From positions 62,001 to 126,000 of the forward strand of contig NZ_JANZXA010000003.1 of assembly GCF_025153475.1 (NCBI RefSeq): a DNA stretch of 64,000 nt, read 5' to 3'. The DNA is from Novosphingobium mangrovisedimenti. GTDB lineage: Bacteria > Pseudomonadota > Alphaproteobacteria > Sphingomonadales > Sphingomonadaceae. A program made the position numbers and the translations under genes. Each line of letters begins with the position of its first letter. Within the stretch, counting starts at the first letter, position 1. Positions 1 through 7,734 of the stretch are shown piece after piece. Below the pieces are notes generated by a model, which did no database searches, was not told the origin of the DNA, and saw nothing but the letters and a program-made list of their open reading frames with translations.

Positions 1-1153
1 CCTTTAGCGCCGCCAGGAACGCATCGACATCTTCGCGCGCATGGCTGGCGCGCAAGGCGAGGCGCAGGCGGCTGGTGCCCGGCGGCACCGTCGGCGGGCG
101 GATGGCCGAGGCGAGGAAACCTGCCGCTTCCAGCTTTGCGGAGAGCGCCAGCGTGTCCTCCTCGGCGCCGATCATGGCAGGCACGATCTGCGTGGACGAA
201 GCGCCATGGTCCAGCCCGAGCGCGGCAAGGCCGGTGCGCAGGCGCTCGCCCAGCGCGGCGAGGTGTGCGCGTTCGGCTTCCATGCCCGGCACGATATCCA
301 GCGCCGCGTCGATCGCGCCCAGTACGGCGGGCGGCGGCGCGGTGGTGAAGACGAAGCCGCTCGCCGTATTGACGAGGTAGTCGATCAGCACCTGCGATCC
401 CGCGACATAGGCGCCGAAGCCGCCCAGCGCCTTGCTGAAGGTGCCCATGATGAGGTCGATCCGGCCCGGCACTTCGGCGCTCAATCCCTTGCCCTGGGGG
501 CCGAGTACGCCGGTGGCATGAGCCTCGTCGACGAACAGCGCGGCATCGTGCGCTTCGGCAAGCGCGGCCAGGCGCGGCAGGTCGGCGCGGTCGCCGTCCA
601 TCGAGAACACGCTTTCGGTCAGGATCAGCCGCGCCGGGGCATCGGCGCCCTTGCTCGCCAGCAGCGTTTCGAGGTGGTCGAGATCGTTGTGGCGGAAGCG
701 GTGCTGGCGCACGCCGGCCATGGAGACGCCGGCATGCATGCTCGCGTGGATCAGCCGGTCGGTGAACACCGCCGCGCCCGGGATGGCCGCCAGCAGCGCC
801 GGGATCACCGCCGCGTTGGCCTGCCAGCCGGTGGCGAAGAGCAGCGCGGCCTCGGTGCCCTTGAACGCGGCGATCTTCGCTTCGAGCGCGAGATGGGCCG
901 CACTCGTCCCCGTCACCAGCCGCGATGCGCCCGAGCCGGTGCCGTGGGCCGCCGTCCATTCGCGCGCGCGCTCGACCAGCAGCGGGTGCCGGGCAAGGCC
1001 GAGGTAGTCGTTGCTCGAAAAGTCGACCAGCTCACGCCCCTCGCGCAGCACGCGCCCGCCCGGTGCAAGCGTGCTGGCGCGCAATGTCCGTCGCTGCCCC
1101 GCACGCTCGATCCGCGCGAGGGCGGCTTCAAGAAAGGAATCGAGCCGGCTCAT
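1..1153 (-). CDS. bioF: 8-amino-7-oxononanoate synthase (partial, 3' end cut by window)
   Basis: PLP-dependent alpha-oxoamine synthase that condenses pimeloyl-ACP (or pimeloyl-CoA) with alanine in biotin synthesis. Read on the minus strand from ATG at 1153, the protein begins MSRLDSFLEAALARIE and runs 384 codons to the window edge without a stop. BioF proteins are about 385 residues, so only the last few residues are missing. Visible family features are SNDYLGLARHP near the N terminus, TGSGASRLVTGTSAAHL, the DEAHATG segment, and the PLP-lysine motif TFSKALGGFG. The related 5-aminolevulinate synthase is a paralogue; the N-terminal length and motif spacing favour BioF. No other biotin gene is visible in the window. 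Confidence 0.88.
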   Translation of the reverse strand, partial: MSRLDSFLEAALARIERAGQRRTLRASTLAPGGRVLREGRELVDFSSNDYLGLARHPLLVERAREWTAAHGTGSGASRLVTGTSAAHLALEAKIAAFKGTEAALLFATGWQANAAVIPALLAAIPGAAVFTDRLIHASMHAGVSMAGVRQHRFRHNDLDHLETLLASKGADAPARLILTESVFSMDGDRADLPRLAALAEAHDAALFVDEAHATGVLGPQGKGLSAEVPGRIDLIMGTFSKALGGFGAYVAGSQVLIDYLVNTASGFVFTTAPPPAVLGAIDAALDIVPGMEAERAHLAALGERLRTGLAALGLDHGASSTQIVPAMIGAEEDTLALSAKLEAAGFLASAIRPPTVPPGTSRLRLALRASHAREDVDAFLAALK

Positions 1154-1542
1154 CGCGCCTGCCGGTATGGCATGGCGCGCCCGGGCACAATGGCTGAGGG
1201 CGCAGCGGCGTGCCGGTTCGTGCCGTTTGTGCGCTTATGCCAGGGCTCTTGGACGGGACGTCATACGTTCAACGTTCACCGAAGGCGGTGCGGGCTCCCA
1301 TGGCAGCTATCCGCGATTTTCGCGCAAAGCTGCCTTTCCGGACATGCAGACAAAGGTGTCATCGCACCTATGGCTGCTACGCGCCCTAGTCGGTCGTTCG
1401 AGGGCCGATTCTACGCGCCAGGGAACGGATCTTCCGGTCTCGTGCCGACCTCATCGGCCAGCAGCGAAGATGGGTGGAAAGCTGCAGTTCAGAACTGCCG
1501 TGTCAGGCAAGAAGGTGAGCTAGCAAAACAACCTACGACGAG
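1154..1542. other. 389-bp gap without a recognised gene
   Basis: Lies between the bioF start and the end of the DUF559 gene. Short reading frames here have no recognisable protein features. The half nearer the DUF559 gene becomes less G+C-rich than bioF, which hints at a composition boundary inside the gap. No clear terminator, tRNA or insertion-sequence end was seen. Confidence 0.5.
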
Positions 1543-2493
1543 TCACAGCTCAAAGGAGGCAAGCCCCATTGCTGCGCCAATCGGGTACCAGACATTTTGC
1601 CATCTGACCCTAGCGAGATCCGTCCCAACAAAGGAGGTCTCGTCGTTTCCCTTTCGCAGAAGCTTGCCCCCTTCCAGAAGCTCATAGTTCTGACCGTCGA
1701 GAACACGATCGCTGGACTTCACAGACAGCACCGATCGGAGCGGAAGAACGTAGATGGGATCATCTGCTACTAGATAAAACTCGTCAAACAGGTGTGCGTA
1801 GTTCTCCATGTGGACGCCAAGTTCAACGGAATAGAGGTCATGTGCCAAGACATTGATCCGAACCTCACCCTTGTCGTACTCTGTCGTCTGCCCGTCCAAT
1901 TCCTTAATGTAGTATTCGTCCTCCGGCGGGACGAACACAAACGCGGTAATGAAGGATTTTTCGTGCAGCCAGCCAACGGCATGAGTGATGAATAAATCTA
2001 AACTGGGGAGGCGCAGCGACTTGTCGGGATGAAGATCCTTATAGAAGCGCATCGCTTCTGACATCTGGCGGATCAGAAATTGGTAGTCGATGTACAGAAC
2101 GCGATACTTCACCGGCGCACGTTGAATCCGCTCCTTGTACATCTCTCGCACCTCGCGCACGCAAGCAGCGGGGTCTCGATTGATCTCCCGTCCGGTGAAC
2201 CGGATGACCGAATAGCCAGCCCGCGTGAGATATCTCTGTCGGATCGCGTCTTTCTCGAGTTGCTCTTTGGTTGAATGATATTCGTGACCATCAAGCTCGA
2301 TTATCAACCGGGCATCTTTCAGGATGAAATCGACCCGGTATCGCGCGTGCTTTGCAGTATCTCCAAACCAGTGTTCACTTTCAATCAGGTCAGCCAAATC
2401 GCCGAGCTCAGCTGAAAACTGCTTCTCGATGTAGGATTGACCTCGGTCTCGATACCAAGCTGGAGCTGATTCTGGTTGTCCAAGAGGGCGCAT
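1543..2493 (-). CDS. DUF559-type endonuclease-like protein with unknown C-terminal domain
   Basis: 316 residues from ATG at 2493. Residues about 40-115 match the DUF559 pattern of the PD-(D/E)XK/Vsr-like nuclease fold: YRVDFILKDARLIIELDGHE, then a Lys/Arg-rich helix (KDAIRQRYLTRAGYSVIRFT) and a GREIN turn. The Asp-Phe and Glu-Leu-Asp-Gly positions are the likely metal ligands. The remaining ~200 residues (from about 120) are mixed alpha/beta, rich in aromatic and acidic residues, and I do not recognise them. Stand-alone DUF559 proteins are usually about 120 residues, so this is an extended architecture. Base composition is clearly lower in G+C than the surrounding genes and both flanks are empty, suggesting horizontal acquisition. 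DNA cleavage is inferred from the fold only. Confidence 0.72.
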   Translation of the reverse strand: MRPLGQPESAPAWYRDRGQSYIEKQFSAELGDLADLIESEHWFGDTAKHARYRVDFILKDARLIIELDGHEYHSTKEQLEKDAIRQRYLTRAGYSVIRFTGREINRDPAACVREVREMYKERIQRAPVKYRVLYIDYQFLIRQMSEAMRFYKDLHPDKSLRLPSLDLFITHAVGWLHEKSFITAFVFVPPEDEYYIKELDGQTTEYDKGEVRINVLAHDLYSVELGVHMENYAHLFDEFYLVADDPIYVLPLRSVLSVKSSDRVLDGQNYELLEGGKLLRKGNDETSFVGTDLARVRWQNVWYPIGAAMGLASFEL

Positions 2494-2880
2494 GGATATC
2501 CTGAAGATGATTGGTCAGTCGGGTTGAGTCTATAGGACAAAATGAGGCAGTTTGATGCGTGCACTCTTGGGTAATTGCCGGCGGAGCTTCAAGGGTCGAA
2601 ACGGGCACGTCGCCGACCGGCAGCGTCAAACTTGCGAGTGACCTGTTCCGGCGTTTACCCAACGGCAGAAAAATCCACCCTCAAGCGCTCCCCGTAGCGA
2701 AAGGCGACAGGCAGCTATTGCGGTCGCCCAACCGGTCAGCCGACAGTCACCTACCGGCCCATCATCGTCATACCGGCCTACGCGGAGAATGTCTGTCCAC
2801 CCCTATCCTCCGGCCACTAGGCAGCCTTTCGGGCCTGCCAAAAGCGGACAGTCATTCAGCGCGGAACTTCCCCAAGCTGC
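2494..2880. other. 387-bp gap without a recognised gene
   Basis: Upstream of the DUF559 gene and downstream of the 67-residue minus-strand gene. It should contain the promoter of the DUF559 gene. A 124-codon plus-strand frame (2559-2933) runs into the neighbouring gene antisense and has no protein-like features, so I do not call it. Composition rises back to the chromosomal level towards 2880. Confidence 0.5.
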
Positions 2881-3084
2881 CTACCCTTCAAGCAGGTCGA
2901 GATAGGCCACCACATCGTTATCGGTGGCGATGAAGAGGCCGTCCTGTACCTCTTCGCTCTGCTGGGCGGCGATGCGCATGGCTTCGGACAGGGGGCCGTA
3001 GAACAGAGTGTTGGCCGCGCCGCCCTCGGGGCCTGAATCGAGGTGATAGAGGCGCACCGTGGCTTCCAGATAGGTGGTGCGCAT
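2881..3084 (-). CDS. 67-residue conserved-looking small protein, function unknown
   Basis: Starts MRTTYLEATVRLYHLDSG and ends in an acidic tail (VVAYLDLLEG). There is no signal peptide, membrane segment or metal motif. Its ATG overlaps the TGA of the upstream DUF4169 gene in a TGATG junction, which argues that it is a real, translationally coupled gene and the last member of the three-gene HerA-like operon. The amphipathic middle (SEAMRIAAQQSEEVQDGLF) suggests a compact helical protein. I do not recognise a family. Confidence 0.65.
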   Translation of the reverse strand: MRTTYLEATVRLYHLDSGPEGGAANTLFYGPLSEAMRIAAQQSEEVQDGLFIATDNDVVAYLDLLEG

Positions 3085-3266
3085 CAGTCGTCGGTCTCGC
3101 GGCGGGCGCCTTCGACGGTGCGGGTCAGGCGGGCGGCTTCGGCCTCGGTGGCCTTGCGTTCGGTTTTGGTGCGGCCGTGCTGGGCGCGGTTGGCGTCGGC
3201 CTGCGCCTTGTCGGCGGCGCGGGCCTTGGCCTTGCGGGCCATCCTGAGGTTGACGATTTCGGCCAT
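3084..3266 (-). CDS. DUF4169 family small basic protein
   Basis: 60 residues, highly charged: MAEIVNLRMARKAKARAADK at the N terminus, then ANRAQHGRTKTERKATEAEA. The EIVNLR start and the NRxxxGRTKxE segment are the hallmark of the DUF4169 family of Alphaproteobacteria. The family has no assigned function; the composition predicts one long basic helix, so nucleic-acid or ribosome binding is conceivable but unproven. It begins 13 bp after the HerA-like ATPase stop codon and overlaps the next gene by one base, so the three genes are very probably one transcript. Confidence 0.8.
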   Translation of the reverse strand: MAEIVNLRMARKAKARAADKAQADANRAQHGRTKTERKATEAEAARLTRTVEGARRETDD

Positions 3267-3279
3267 GGTGGCCGCGTTG

Positions 3280-4767
3280 TTACGCTTCCATGGGGGCGGT
3301 TGTCACGCCCATGTCGGGCACGCCGACCGAGCGCTTGCCCGAAAAGTCGGTGCGCACCACGATCAGCCCGTCCTTTTCGAGGTAGTCGAGCAGGCGCTGC
3401 ACGCGGCGCGGGCTGCTGGTGCCGTAGATGCGCGCCAGTTCCATGTCGTCGGGGCAGGGCTTGCCGTCCATGGCCGCGCGCGCGATCAGGTAGAACGGCG
3501 CGAGGGCATCGTCGGGCACGTGCTTGGCGAGGTTCTGCAGGTCGAACCAGCGCTCGTCGTCGGGGTCCTCGATCCCGGCGATGGCGGCGGCAAAGCCCCG
3601 GCGGAACATCGTCGCGTCGAGCCCGCGCACCGAGATGCCCTTCATCCGGCAGCGGATGGTGAAATCCTGGAACAGCGTGGTCGAGGACTGGAAGGTGCAG
3701 TCGTCCTCCTTCGCCATCTCGTTCATGATCTCGACCATCGCCGCGCGGTTTTCCTCGGGCTCCGGCTCGGCGCGCTGGCGTTCGGCCTCGCGTTCGCGCG
3801 CGGGGCCGCCGGTCGGCTCGAGCATCTCGTTGGCGGCGATGCGGCGCGCGACCGATTCGGCATCCTCGATGCGCGGGGCCGGGCGCGGGAATTCGGGGCG
3901 CTCGGGCTCGACGTGGAGATTGTCGTGCAGCAGCTCGCGCATGTCCTCGGTGCTCGCCGTCGGCAGCGGGACGAGGCCGGGCGTCACCGACTTGGCGCCG
4001 GTGCGCACCGCGCCGATGTTCACCGCGACCGGGCGGCGCGCGATGGCGGGGCCGAGGCCGAGGAACTGGCCGCGCGCCAGATCGCGGATCTGCTCGGCCT
4101 GCCGGCGCTCCATGCCCAGCAGGTCCGCCGCGCGCACCATGTCGATGTCGAGGAAGGTGCGGCCCATCAGGAAGTTGCTGGCCTCTGCCGCGACGTTCTT
4201 GGCCAGCTTGGCAAGGCGCTGCGTGGCGATCACGCCGGCAAGACCGCGCTTGCGGCCGCGGCACATGAGGTTGGTCATGGCGCCGAGCGAGATGCGCCGG
4301 GCTTCCTCGGAAACCTCGCCGGCGGCGGCGGGCGCGAACATCTGCGCCTCGTCGACCACCACCAGCGCCGGATACCACTGCTCGCGCGGGGCATCGAACA
4401 GGGCGTTGAGGAACTGCGCGGCGCACTTCATCTGCTGGTCGATCTCCAGCTCGTCGAGCGCGAGCACGACCGAAGCGCGGTGCTGGCGAATGCGCGCGCC
4501 GAGCCGGACGATCTCGGCCTCGCCATAGGCGGCGCCGTCGATCACGACATGGCCGAATTCCTCGGCCAGCGAAACGAAGTCGCCTTCCGGATCGATCACA
4601 ACCTGCTGGACGATGCCCGCGCTCTCTTCGAGCAGGCGGCGCAGCAGGTGCGACTTGCCGGACCCGGAATTGCCCTGCACCAGCAGGCGGGTCGCGAGAA
4701 GTTCCTTGATGTCGATCTCTATCGGTTCCCCGCGCGGGGTGTCGCCGATGACGATGGATGCGCTCAC
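3280..4767 (-). CDS. HerA-like / DUF87 ATP-binding protein
   Basis: P-loop ATPase of the FtsK-HerA group. With the GTG start at 4767 the protein is 495 residues and begins VSASIVIGDTPRGEPIEI. Walker A is GNSGSGKSHL near residue 35 and Walker B is ALVVVDEAQMFAP; a TQRLAKL sensor segment follows. The C-terminal ~150 residues contain a predicted winged-helix-like part (GTSSPRRVQRLLDYLEKDGL). A longer frame begins at TTG 4809, but its 14 extra residues look unlike the family and cover an 8-bp hairpin (4769-4792). HerA proteins pump DNA, typically with NurA in end resection; no nurA gene is here. DNA translocation is inferred from family only. Confidence 0.78.
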   Translation of the reverse strand: MSASIVIGDTPRGEPIEIDIKELLATRLLVQGNSGSGKSHLLRRLLEESAGIVQQVVIDPEGDFVSLAEEFGHVVIDGAAYGEAEIVRLGARIRQHRASVVLALDELEIDQQMKCAAQFLNALFDAPREQWYPALVVVDEAQMFAPAAAGEVSEEARRISLGAMTNLMCRGRKRGLAGVIATQRLAKLAKNVAAEASNFLMGRTFLDIDMVRAADLLGMERRQAEQIRDLARGQFLGLGPAIARRPVAVNIGAVRTGAKSVTPGLVPLPTASTEDMRELLHDNLHVEPERPEFPRPAPRIEDAESVARRIAANEMLEPTGGPAREREAERQRAEPEPEENRAAMVEIMNEMAKEDDCTFQSSTTLFQDFTIRCRMKGISVRGLDATMFRRGFAAAIAGIEDPDDERWFDLQNLAKHVPDDALAPFYLIARAAMDGKPCPDDMELARIYGTSSPRRVQRLLDYLEKDGLIVVRTDFSGKRSVGVPDMGVTTAPMEA

Positions 4768-4911
4768 GGCCCCGCTAGTGCCAAAGCGGGGCGGGGCGGC
4801 GCAAGGCAAATGCGCGCGTTATCCATAGGCTGGCGCGGATTGCGCGTGGAACCCTCGCAAATGTGGGTGGTGTTTCACGACCTTGTAACATGACTGCGCG
4901 AACGATCCGCC

Positions 4912-5781
4912 ATGGAGACGCACCTGTCGGCATTGCCGGAGACATCCTCTGCATTGCGCCTGATCGTGCTGGCCGGTCAGCAGGGCGGTGCCGCCGATCC
5001 GCTCGCGGAACGTTTCGGGAAGAGCCATCGCAGCCTGATCCCGCTCGCCGGTCAGCCGATGATCGCGCACGTGCTGCACACCGGGCTCATGCATCCGAAT
5101 GTGGCGAGCCTTGCCATCTGCATCGAGAAGGAAGCCTTCGCGCCCTTGTGGGACGTGCTGACCCGCCTCCCCGGACGCGGCACCGTTGCGCTGGTGGAAG
5201 CGCGCGAGCACCTGGCGGATAGCGTCCGCGATGCCGCGCGCGGCTGGGAAGGCCCCTTGATCGTGACAACGGCCGACCATGCCTTGCTGAGTGCCGATGC
5301 GATCGATGCCGTGGCCGGCGCGCTCGGGCAGGCCGATGCCGTGATTGCGCTCTCGCCGCGGGATTGCGTCGAGGCGATGCACCGCGCCGCGCCGCGCCGC
5401 TTCCTGTCCTTGCGCGACGGAGATTTCGCGGCCTGCGACGTTTACGGGATTGCCGGACCTTCAGCGGTGCGCGCGGTGGAAGTGTTCCGGGGCAACGGCG
5501 GGTTCGATCGCAGCGGCACGCGGATCCGGAGGGCCGCCGGCCTGCTCGGCCTGCTTTTGATGCGTTGCCGGATGCTGACGCTTGCCGCAGCGGCCGAGTT
5601 CGCCTCGCGTCGCCTCGGACTGCGGCTTTCGGCGGTCGTGCTGCCCGACGGTGGCCAGGCGATCGACGTCGATGACGACCACAGCTACGCAGTGGTGCGC
5701 GATCTGCTCGACGGCAGGGCCGCGGCGTCGGTCAAGGTCGGGCAGGCTCGCGACGCGCGGCGCCTGGCCGGTACGGGCTAG
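4912..5781 (+). CDS. nucleotidyltransferase family protein (MobA/CobY-like fold)
   Basis: 289 residues. The N terminus LIVLAGQQGG...FGKSHRSLIPLAGQPMI is a variant of the nucleotide-binding LAGGxxxRxG...K motif of MobA-like and sugar-nucleotide transferases. A TTADHALLS segment at about residue 120 supplies the metal-binding aspartate, and IDVDDD near the C terminus could supply a second acidic site. The usual second glycine and arginine of the first motif are altered, so substrate specificity is uncertain; a CobY-type guanylyltransferase or a sugar-phosphate nucleotidyltransferase are both possible. It is transcribed divergently from the HerA-like operon and has no obvious pathway neighbours. 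Confidence 0.72.
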   Translation: METHLSALPETSSALRLIVLAGQQGGAADPLAERFGKSHRSLIPLAGQPMIAHVLHTGLMHPNVASLAICIEKEAFAPLWDVLTRLPGRGTVALVEAREHLADSVRDAARGWEGPLIVTTADHALLSADAIDAVAGALGQADAVIALSPRDCVEAMHRAAPRRFLSLRDGDFAACDVYGIAGPSAVRAVEVFRGNGGFDRSGTRIRRAAGLLGLLLMRCRMLTLAAAAEFASRRLGLRLSAVVLPDGGQAIDVDDDHSYAVVRDLLDGRAAASVKVGQARDARRLAGTG

Positions 5782-5869
5782 GCCCGTGCGGCCTCTGTAA
5801 TCGGGCGTTCAGCTTCGGCGGAGCAATATCCGGCATCGCAATGGGACGAGTCACAAGGAGGAATCCCGA

Positions 5870-6487
5870 ATGCGAATGCCCCCCCGCAAATATCTGATCG
5901 CCGGCGCCGCGCTGGCGCTGCTCGGTGCCGGCGTGGCCCAGGCCGCGACGGCGAAGTTGCACACGATGGAAGTCGATGCCCCCGACGGGGCGGTCGTGCA
6001 GGTGCAGTACACAGGAAAGGTCGCGCCCCGGGTGCGGATCTTGCCGGTCGATGCGGTGCCCGTTGATGTCGTGGCGGTCCCCGCGGTCATGCCGGCGATG
6101 GCTGATCCGTTCGTCGAAATGGCGCGCGTTTCGGCGATCATGGATGCGCATATGCAGGCGATGATGCAGCGCGCCGCGTTGGTGCGACAGCAGGCCGCCC
6201 GGATGCAGCAGGAAGCCGTCGTGCATGGTGCCGCCCCTGCGGCGCCGGGCTTCACGCTCGCCGGCGACATGCCCAGGGGCATGCACGTGACCTATTATTC
6301 GTCGACGACGGACGCCAGCGGCTGCACGCGGACCATTTCCTACAGTTCGGATGGCTCGGGCGCCGCGCCCAGGCTGACCAAGGCTGCTTCCGATGGCTGC
6401 GATGCGGCCGCGCCCGATACGGCGGTGGTGCCTGCCAAGGCCGTCAAACCCGCCGGACAGCCTGCAGCACCGGGCCAGAAAGTCTGA
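5870..6487 (+). CDS. secreted protein of unknown function
   Basis: 205 residues with a clear Sec signal peptide (basic MRMPPRKY, hydrophobic LIAGAALALLGAG, cleavage after AQA near residue 25). The mature part has a Met/Gln-rich helical stretch (MARVSAIMDAHMQAMMQRAA) and a Ser/Thr-rich segment around TYYSSTTDASGCTRTISYSS with two cysteines (Cys in SGCTR and DGCDA) that could form a disulphide. The tail is Pro/Ala-rich and low in complexity. An excellent Shine-Dalgarno sequence AAGGAGG (5855-5861) lies 8 bases before ATG 5870; an ATG two codons later is an alternative. No family recognised. Confidence 0.72.
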   Translation: MRMPPRKYLIAGAALALLGAGVAQAATAKLHTMEVDAPDGAVVQVQYTGKVAPRVRILPVDAVPVDVVAVPAVMPAMADPFVEMARVSAIMDAHMQAMMQRAALVRQQAARMQQEAVVHGAAPAAPGFTLAGDMPRGMHVTYYSSTTDASGCTRTISYSSDGSGAAPRLTKAASDGCDAAAPDTAVVPAKAVKPAGQPAAPGQKV

Positions 6488-6526
6488 TCCCGTTTCCTTC
6501 GTCCTGTCTCCTGGGGATGAGGGTTG

Positions 6527-6568
6527 AAGGGGCGGTGCCGCCCCCGCAGTCTCGGCGCCGCCCCTTTT
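6527..6568 (+). terminator. intrinsic terminator after the secreted-protein gene
   Basis: Stem AAGGGGCGGTGCCG (6527-6540) pairs with CGGCGCCGCCCCTT (6553-6566) with one interruption, followed by a short T run. It sits between convergent genes and may work in both directions. Confidence 0.6.
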
Positions 6569-7005
6569 CAGTTTCCGGCGTGCAGCACGCTCTGCGCGTT
6601 GATCCACAAGGTGCGGGGACGGCGATGGGCGATCAGCCATTCGCCCTCTTCGCGCACAAGCTTGTCGATGTAGTAGCCGTTGTGGTCGAGCCCGGTCGCG
6701 CTCGTCACCAGCCAGTAGGTGCGCACGGTCGCGCTGTCGGGGCCGGTGAAGTCGACATGGCAGGTCGTCAGGTGATGACTGATGAATCCGGCGGCGCCGT
6801 CGGCGGACGGCGGAATGACCGAGGGGGCCTTCATCCACGCCAGGATCGCCGTGCGCCCGGCGATCGTCTCGTTCACCAGTTCGAGAATGCCCTCGCGCGC
6901 GAAGCATGCGGCATAGGCTTCGGCCTTGCGGGCGTCGCCCGCCTGGGTGCAGGCCGCGAGGCGCTGGTGGATTTCCGCCAGCGCCTCGGTTTGCGCCTCC
7001 GTCAC
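6568..7005 (-). CDS. NTF2-like / SnoaL-like protein
   Basis: 145 residues from a GTG at 7005 that overlaps the TGA of the cytochrome c gene in a GTGA junction. The fold is the cone-shaped alpha+beta NTF2-like domain: an N-terminal helix (EALAEIHQRLAACTQAGD), then ELVNETIAGRTAILAWMK, HHLTTCHVDFTGPDSATVRT and YYIDKLVREEGEWLIAHRR. Family members are small-molecule isomerases, dehydratases or ring-hydroxylating-dioxygenase beta-like proteins. The substrate is unknown. A longer frame upstream (to 7266) overlaps the cytochrome gene out of frame and is not real coding sequence. Confidence 0.78.
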   Translation of the reverse strand: MTEAQTEALAEIHQRLAACTQAGDARKAEAYAACFAREGILELVNETIAGRTAILAWMKAPSVIPPSADGAAGFISHHLTTCHVDFTGPDSATVRTYWLVTSATGLDHNGYYIDKLVREEGEWLIAHRRPRTLWINAQSVLHAGN

Positions 7006-7580
7006 TTCAGCGTTTCGAGATAGTCGATAATCGCCTTGCGCTTGGCGGCGTCGGGCACGGAGATCACCATCTTGGTGCCGGGAACCATCTTCATCGGGCC
7101 CTGCAACCAGGTGTCCAAGCTGGCCCGGTCCCAGGTGATGCCGGACTTCTTGAGCGCGGGGCTGAACGCGTAGTTCGGCACTTCGCCCGCCTTGCTGCCG
7201 GCGATGGCGAACAGCGTCGGGCCGACGCCGTTCTTCGCCGGCTCGACCGAGTGGCAGGCGCGGCACACCGCGAAGGCGGCTGGCGGCTTTGCCGCGACCT
7301 GCGGTTGCGCCGCGGCGACAGCTGCTGCCGGAATCGCGCTGGCTTCCGTGGTGGGTGCCGGGCTGGGGGTGGCGGTGGTTGCTTCGGGCGCGGGCTTTTC
7401 GGCGGCAGGCGTTTCCGATGCGGTCGCTTCGGCCGAAGGCATGGCCGCTTCCGGCGTGCTGCTGGCCATCGCTTCGGTCGCGGGAGTGGCCTCGGCAGTG
7501 CTCGTCTCGTCCGGTCCGGAGCCGCCGCAGGCAGCCAGCAGGGCGAACGGTGCGATAACGACCAGATTCCTGTAACTCAT
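7002..7580 (-). CDS. lipoprotein cytochrome c, class I
   Basis: 192 residues starting MSYRNLVVIAPFALLAACGG: a lipoprotein signal with the lipidated Cys at 18, so the protein is membrane-anchored on the periplasmic side. A long Ala/Thr/Pro/Glu linker (residues 20-100) precedes a single c-type domain with haem motif CRACH (106-110) and probable distal ligand Met171 in GTKM. This is the compact mitochondrial-like cytochrome c fold, likely an electron shuttle to a terminal oxidase. GAGGAGAAAG precedes ATG 7580; the frame's earlier start at 7649 is disfavoured because it would bury the signal peptide. Confidence 0.9.
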   Translation of the reverse strand: MSYRNLVVIAPFALLAACGGSGPDETSTAEATPATEAMASSTPEAAMPSAEATASETPAAEKPAPEATTATPSPAPTTEASAIPAAAVAAAQPQVAAKPPAAFAVCRACHSVEPAKNGVGPTLFAIAGSKAGEVPNYAFSPALKKSGITWDRASLDTWLQGPMKMVPGTKMVISVPDAAKRKAIIDYLETLK

Positions 7581-7734
7581 CGATCTTTCTCCTCGATGCG
7601 GCTGCGTATTATAGGCGCGCGCCAAAGGAAAGCGGCAGTTTGGCCGCAATTTTGCCGGAAGGCCCCGAAATGGCGGGGCGCGGGGCGTGAAAAGGCTTTC
7701 GCCGCAGGGCGGTTCCTCCTAGGGCTCGCGCGCC

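Noticed and set aside
2559..2933. 124-codon plus-strand frame in the gap upstream of the DUF559 gene.
   Set aside because: It has no ribosome-binding site or domain, and its end overlaps a real minus-strand gene antisense.
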